Positions 13,905 through 16,143 of a stretch of 16,143 bases of DNA are shown here, in pieces; positions within the stretch are counted from its first letter, which is position 1, and each line of letters opens with the position of its first letter. Position numbers and translations under genes: made by a program. The stretch lies in contig SDNV01000062.1 in NCBI GenBank assembly GCA_004524515.1, positions 1 through 16,143 of the forward strand. The letters are read 5' to 3'. The stretch is from Promethearchaeota archaeon. Lineage in GTDB: Archaea; Asgardarchaeota; Lokiarchaeia; Sigynarchaeales; SOKP01. Below the pieces are notes generated by a model. The model was not told the origin of the DNA and searched no databases. It was given only the letters and a program-made list of their open reading frames with translations.

Positions 13905-15050
13905 TTATTTTTGTTCTGTATCAGCACCTACGATAATTTCAGTAAATATATTAGCTATCTCAACAAAAATTGGAATCTCCACTCTGCAAAGTTGTCCAAG
14001 AATCCATTTGTTTACATCCTTCAAAAGAAATCTAATCTGATTATGGATTTTTTTATTGATTTCGCTATCAATTATTTGAGAAAGCCACAATCCCCCTCCA
14101 AGTCTATAACCTATAATTTTGATAAGGGGTTCAAACAATGGATCTAAGACTTGCTTCATCATCCAAGATTTAGGAATTACGCTCATATTCTGTTCGTTAA
14201 AGGAAGGATCTTTCAATAATGGATTGGTTTCGTCAACCGAAAGCTTTGGCATAAAACTTAAAATCAATATTAACGCAAATATCGCTGAGATTCCGTTGAC
14301 TGTATAAGATCCTCCAATTTTTTCTAAATTATCACGGTTAATTGAAATATTAGCCAAAAACATACAAATAAACACATTTCTATCAAAATCGTCAGAAACA
14401 TATGCATAACCAAGCTCATTATCAATTATGATATATTTCTGTTCTAAGATTTTTAAAATATCATCTGGAAACGTATAAAAGGTATAGACTTTTCTTTCGC
14501 TCCTTCTTTTATCTTTTTCTATTACTAGTTCTTTGGATACTAATCCGAAAATATTTACAAGTTCTTCAAGTTGTTTTTTAATATAGCTACGGGGTTTATT
14601 TGGATCCCCAAACATCGCGTAAAATTGATGATCCACTATATGAAAATCATTCCTTCTACTAAATGCTTCAACCATTCTGTCAATTATTGGTCCTTGCGTT
14701 TCCAAAGCAATAGCTTTTGCTTTAGAAGTAACAAATCCATTTAATAATTCATTGATGATAAAATCCTGTTCGTGAGTTCGTGATTTTAAAATTTTTTCAA
14801 AAGCTTGTGTTAAATCTTGAGTATCTGGAAAGAATGCGTCTTGAATTTTATCATTGATTGATTTTATGAAAATTTCTCCATCATTATTAGGAAAATGAAT
14901 TTTCATATTATTTAATCTTTGTAATAGAGCTTGTTTGGCTCCAGGTATATTATCAACATCTCGTTTCTCTAATTCTTCAATCGCTTTTTCAACACCCTTT
15001 ATAAAGTCTTGTAAAAGTTCTTTCCAGGTGCGGTCTTGATTTTCTGCCAT
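13905..15050 (-). CDS. Uncharacterised helical protein with central winged-helix-like segment
   Basis: This 381-residue protein is of no family I recognise. Residues 1-135 are amphipathic helices. About 138-205 resembles a winged helix-turn-helix: a helix, PRSYIKKQLEELVNIFGL as candidate recognition helix, then a basic wing VIEKDKRRSERKVYTFYTFP. That stretch carries most of the positive charge and could touch DNA. About 225-270 and 345-375 are strongly hydrophobic (AIFALILILSFMP; IPIFVEIANIFTEII), probably buried helices, though a membrane contact cannot be excluded. The ATG at 15050 follows the previous stop by about 20 bases, with GAGGATT between them as a possible ribosome-binding site. 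Length and layout recall the next gene, and an ancient duplication is possible but not visible by eye. Confidence 0.72.
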   Translation of the reverse strand: MAENQDRTWKELLQDFIKGVEKAIEELEKRDVDNIPGAKQALLQRLNNMKIHFPNNDGEIFIKSINDKIQDAFFPDTQDLTQAFEKILKSRTHEQDFIINELLNGFVTSKAKAIALETQGPIIDRMVEAFSRRNDFHIVDHQFYAMFGDPNKPRSYIKKQLEELVNIFGLVSKELVIEKDKRRSERKVYTFYTFPDDILKILEQKYIIIDNELGYAYVSDDFDRNVFICMFLANISINRDNLEKIGGSYTVNGISAIFALILILSFMPKLSVDETNPLLKDPSFNEQNMSVIPKSWMMKQVLDPLFEPLIKIIGYRLGGGLWLSQIIDSEINKKIHNQIRFLLKDVNKWILGQLCRVEIPIFVEIANIFTEIIVGADTEQK

Positions 15051-15070
15051 TATTTAAGTTCGAATCCTCT

Positions 15071-16054
15071 TTATTTATTATCAAAATCCCAATTTAATTC
15101 TTTTGCGGATTTTTTTAGAGCATCAATTAAAGGTTTTAATAACTTTTTATCATAGATATTAGGCGAAGACACTCCTTTTTGGGTTTTCCATCCCATTTGT
15201 GTGCCTTCTCCCATTTCGCGTTGCCCATATTTTAGGATATTCTGTAAATCTCTAGTCCACCAATAAAACCTTAACCATTTCTTATTAGGATTATCTTTTG
15301 AATAAATGACAACTAATGCTTTCCATTCTCCCATTAACCATTTAACGGTTATTCCGGCTACGGGCATATAATAATTTATAGGAAAATCTCCTTGGAATGT
15401 TAAATCTAAATCAGAGGGAGCAATATTAAAAATTGGCTGATTATACCCCTCTAAAATTACAATTTCCCCACAATGTTGGCACTCATAATGAGATTTCATT
15501 TTATCCATTTTTTTTTGACATTTTGGGCATGTTTTATTCTCGATTATTCGATATTTTATAATATCTAATTTTGTCTCTTTTTCCTGCTGTTCTTTAGTCT
15601 TTTTACGGGTTTTTCTAAATTTTCCATGAAATGTCCATAAGTCATCAAAATCTTTATCAATTTTTTCTAATACAATTATTATATTCTTTAATACTTCTTT
15701 ATCATAAATTTTAATCATACCTGCATGTTGATAAAAAGATTTTTTGAACCAAGATAATCTAATATATTTTTCACTTTTTAAGAGAGGGCTATGGCAGATT
15801 AGTACCGCGAACATCCTATTTTCTGTCTTTTGAATTATGATTCCTTTTTCACATATCTCATATTGTTTATTCAAACTTACACTTTTATGAAAATATTCTC
15901 CCTCATGAAATCCATCCTCCTCAAATTTTTTCTGTTTGTCTATTTCTACCTTTTCAGCTTCTTGTTTCATTATTTTTTTGCATTGGGGACACTGATAGAT
16001 TCCAGTGACTAGAGGTTCCATCTTAATATTACATGCCGGACAAATCAATTTCAA
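15071..16054 (-). CDS. Tandemly duplicated zinc-ribbon protein, first gene of the operon
   Basis: The 327-residue protein consists of the same two-part unit twice. Unit 1 has zinc ribbon C5, C8, C22, C25 and then an alpha/beta domain at about 70-137. Unit 2 has zinc ribbon C176, C179, C192, C195 and then an alpha/beta domain at about 232-323. The halves align as GIIIQ..MFAVLICH..KYIRLSWF..IYDKEVLKNIIIVLEKI with GITVK..WKALVVIY..KWLRFYWW..IYDKKLLKPLIDALKKS. A charged linker (about 138-165) joins them. The pattern of strands with aromatic residues followed by one long helix faintly recalls the single-strand DNA-binding PC4 fold; that is a guess. The start is TTG at 16054, needed to include the first CxxC. 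Zinc ribbons plus a nucleic-acid-type fold suggest the DNA- or RNA-contacting subunit of the system. Confidence 0.72.
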   Translation of the reverse strand: MKLICPACNIKMEPLVTGIYQCPQCKKIMKQEAEKVEIDKQKKFEEDGFHEGEYFHKSVSLNKQYEICEKGIIIQKTENRMFAVLICHSPLLKSEKYIRLSWFKKSFYQHAGMIKIYDKEVLKNIIIVLEKIDKDFDDLWTFHGKFRKTRKKTKEQQEKETKLDIIKYRIIENKTCPKCQKKMDKMKSHYECQHCGEIVILEGYNQPIFNIAPSDLDLTFQGDFPINYYMPVAGITVKWLMGEWKALVVIYSKDNPNKKWLRFYWWTRDLQNILKYGQREMGEGTQMGWKTQKGVSSPNIYDKKLLKPLIDALKKSAKELNWDFDNK

Positions 16055-16065
16055 TCATCACTGCT

Positions 16066-16079
16066 AGTTATTATAAATC
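16066..16079 (-). promoter_or_regulatory. Probable promoter of the seven-gene operon
   Basis: On the minus strand GATTTATAATAACT lies about 20 bases upstream of the TTG start, so a leaderless or nearly leaderless transcript would result. A second AT-rich candidate, CTTTTAAATTTGG near 16090-16102, would leave a short leader. No other promoter-like site of similar quality is seen within the operon gaps. Confidence 0.4.
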
Positions 16080-16143
16080 TCTCATAATCCAAATTTAAAA
16101 GTTTTATCTCTTTTTTAGTTAGTTTGGTAACAATATTATTAAT

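Noticed and set aside
13905..14307. Plus-strand frames opposite the 381- and 423-residue genes
   Set aside because: Short frames antisense to genes with clear coding character; no starts with ribosome-binding sites and no recognisable motifs.

Overview
The window looks like part of an archaeal chromosome, most likely from an Asgard-type (Lokiarchaeia-like) archaeon. The reasons are an archaeal-type S-adenosylmethionine synthetase, an Sm-like protein with a C-terminal domain, AN1 zinc fingers fused to membrane proteases, a TFB-like cyclin-box protein, very AT-rich spacers, TATA-type promoters close to start codons and oligo-T terminators. The phylum is inferred from gene content only. No tRNA, rRNA, CRISPR array or insertion sequence was seen.

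Positions 1-5507 hold metK, two small zinc-ribbon proteins (one membrane-anchored and LITAF-like in layout), a 42-residue acidic protein on the minus strand, an AN1 zinc finger/site-2 protease, an AN1 zinc finger/rhomboid whose catalytic Ser and His are both replaced, and a HypB-type GTPase lacking the His of its metal site. The two AN1 membrane proteins look like a functional pair for membrane-protein quality control.

Positions 5508-6302 have no protein gene. A hairpin terminator for hypB is followed by a strong candidate structured RNA (about 5645-5786): nested perfect helices, a TATA-like box about 25 bases upstream and T-tracts just downstream. The remaining 480 bases show nothing recognisable.

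Positions 6303-8218 (plus strand) hold a single cyclin-box protein, a six-repeat TPR protein and an Sm-like (SmAP3-type) protein.

Positions 16054-8258 (minus strand) form one compact seven-gene operon, the most novel part of the window. In transcription order: a duplicated zinc-ribbon protein, two helical proteins of about 380 and 423 residues with possible winged helices, an AAA+ ATPase, a charged coiled-coil protein, an SMC-like coiled-coil protein whose head motifs are all degenerate, and a small two-domain winged-helix protein resembling the KITE subunits of SMC complexes. I propose an SMC-like assembly with a dead ATPase head, in which the AAA+ protein may be the only motor. Two of its genes start in unusual ways: the AAA+ reading frame continues 59 codons upstream of its first ATG to an ATT behind a near-perfect Shine-Dalgarno sequence, and the SMC-like gene has a well-placed ATG followed at once by an in-frame TGA.
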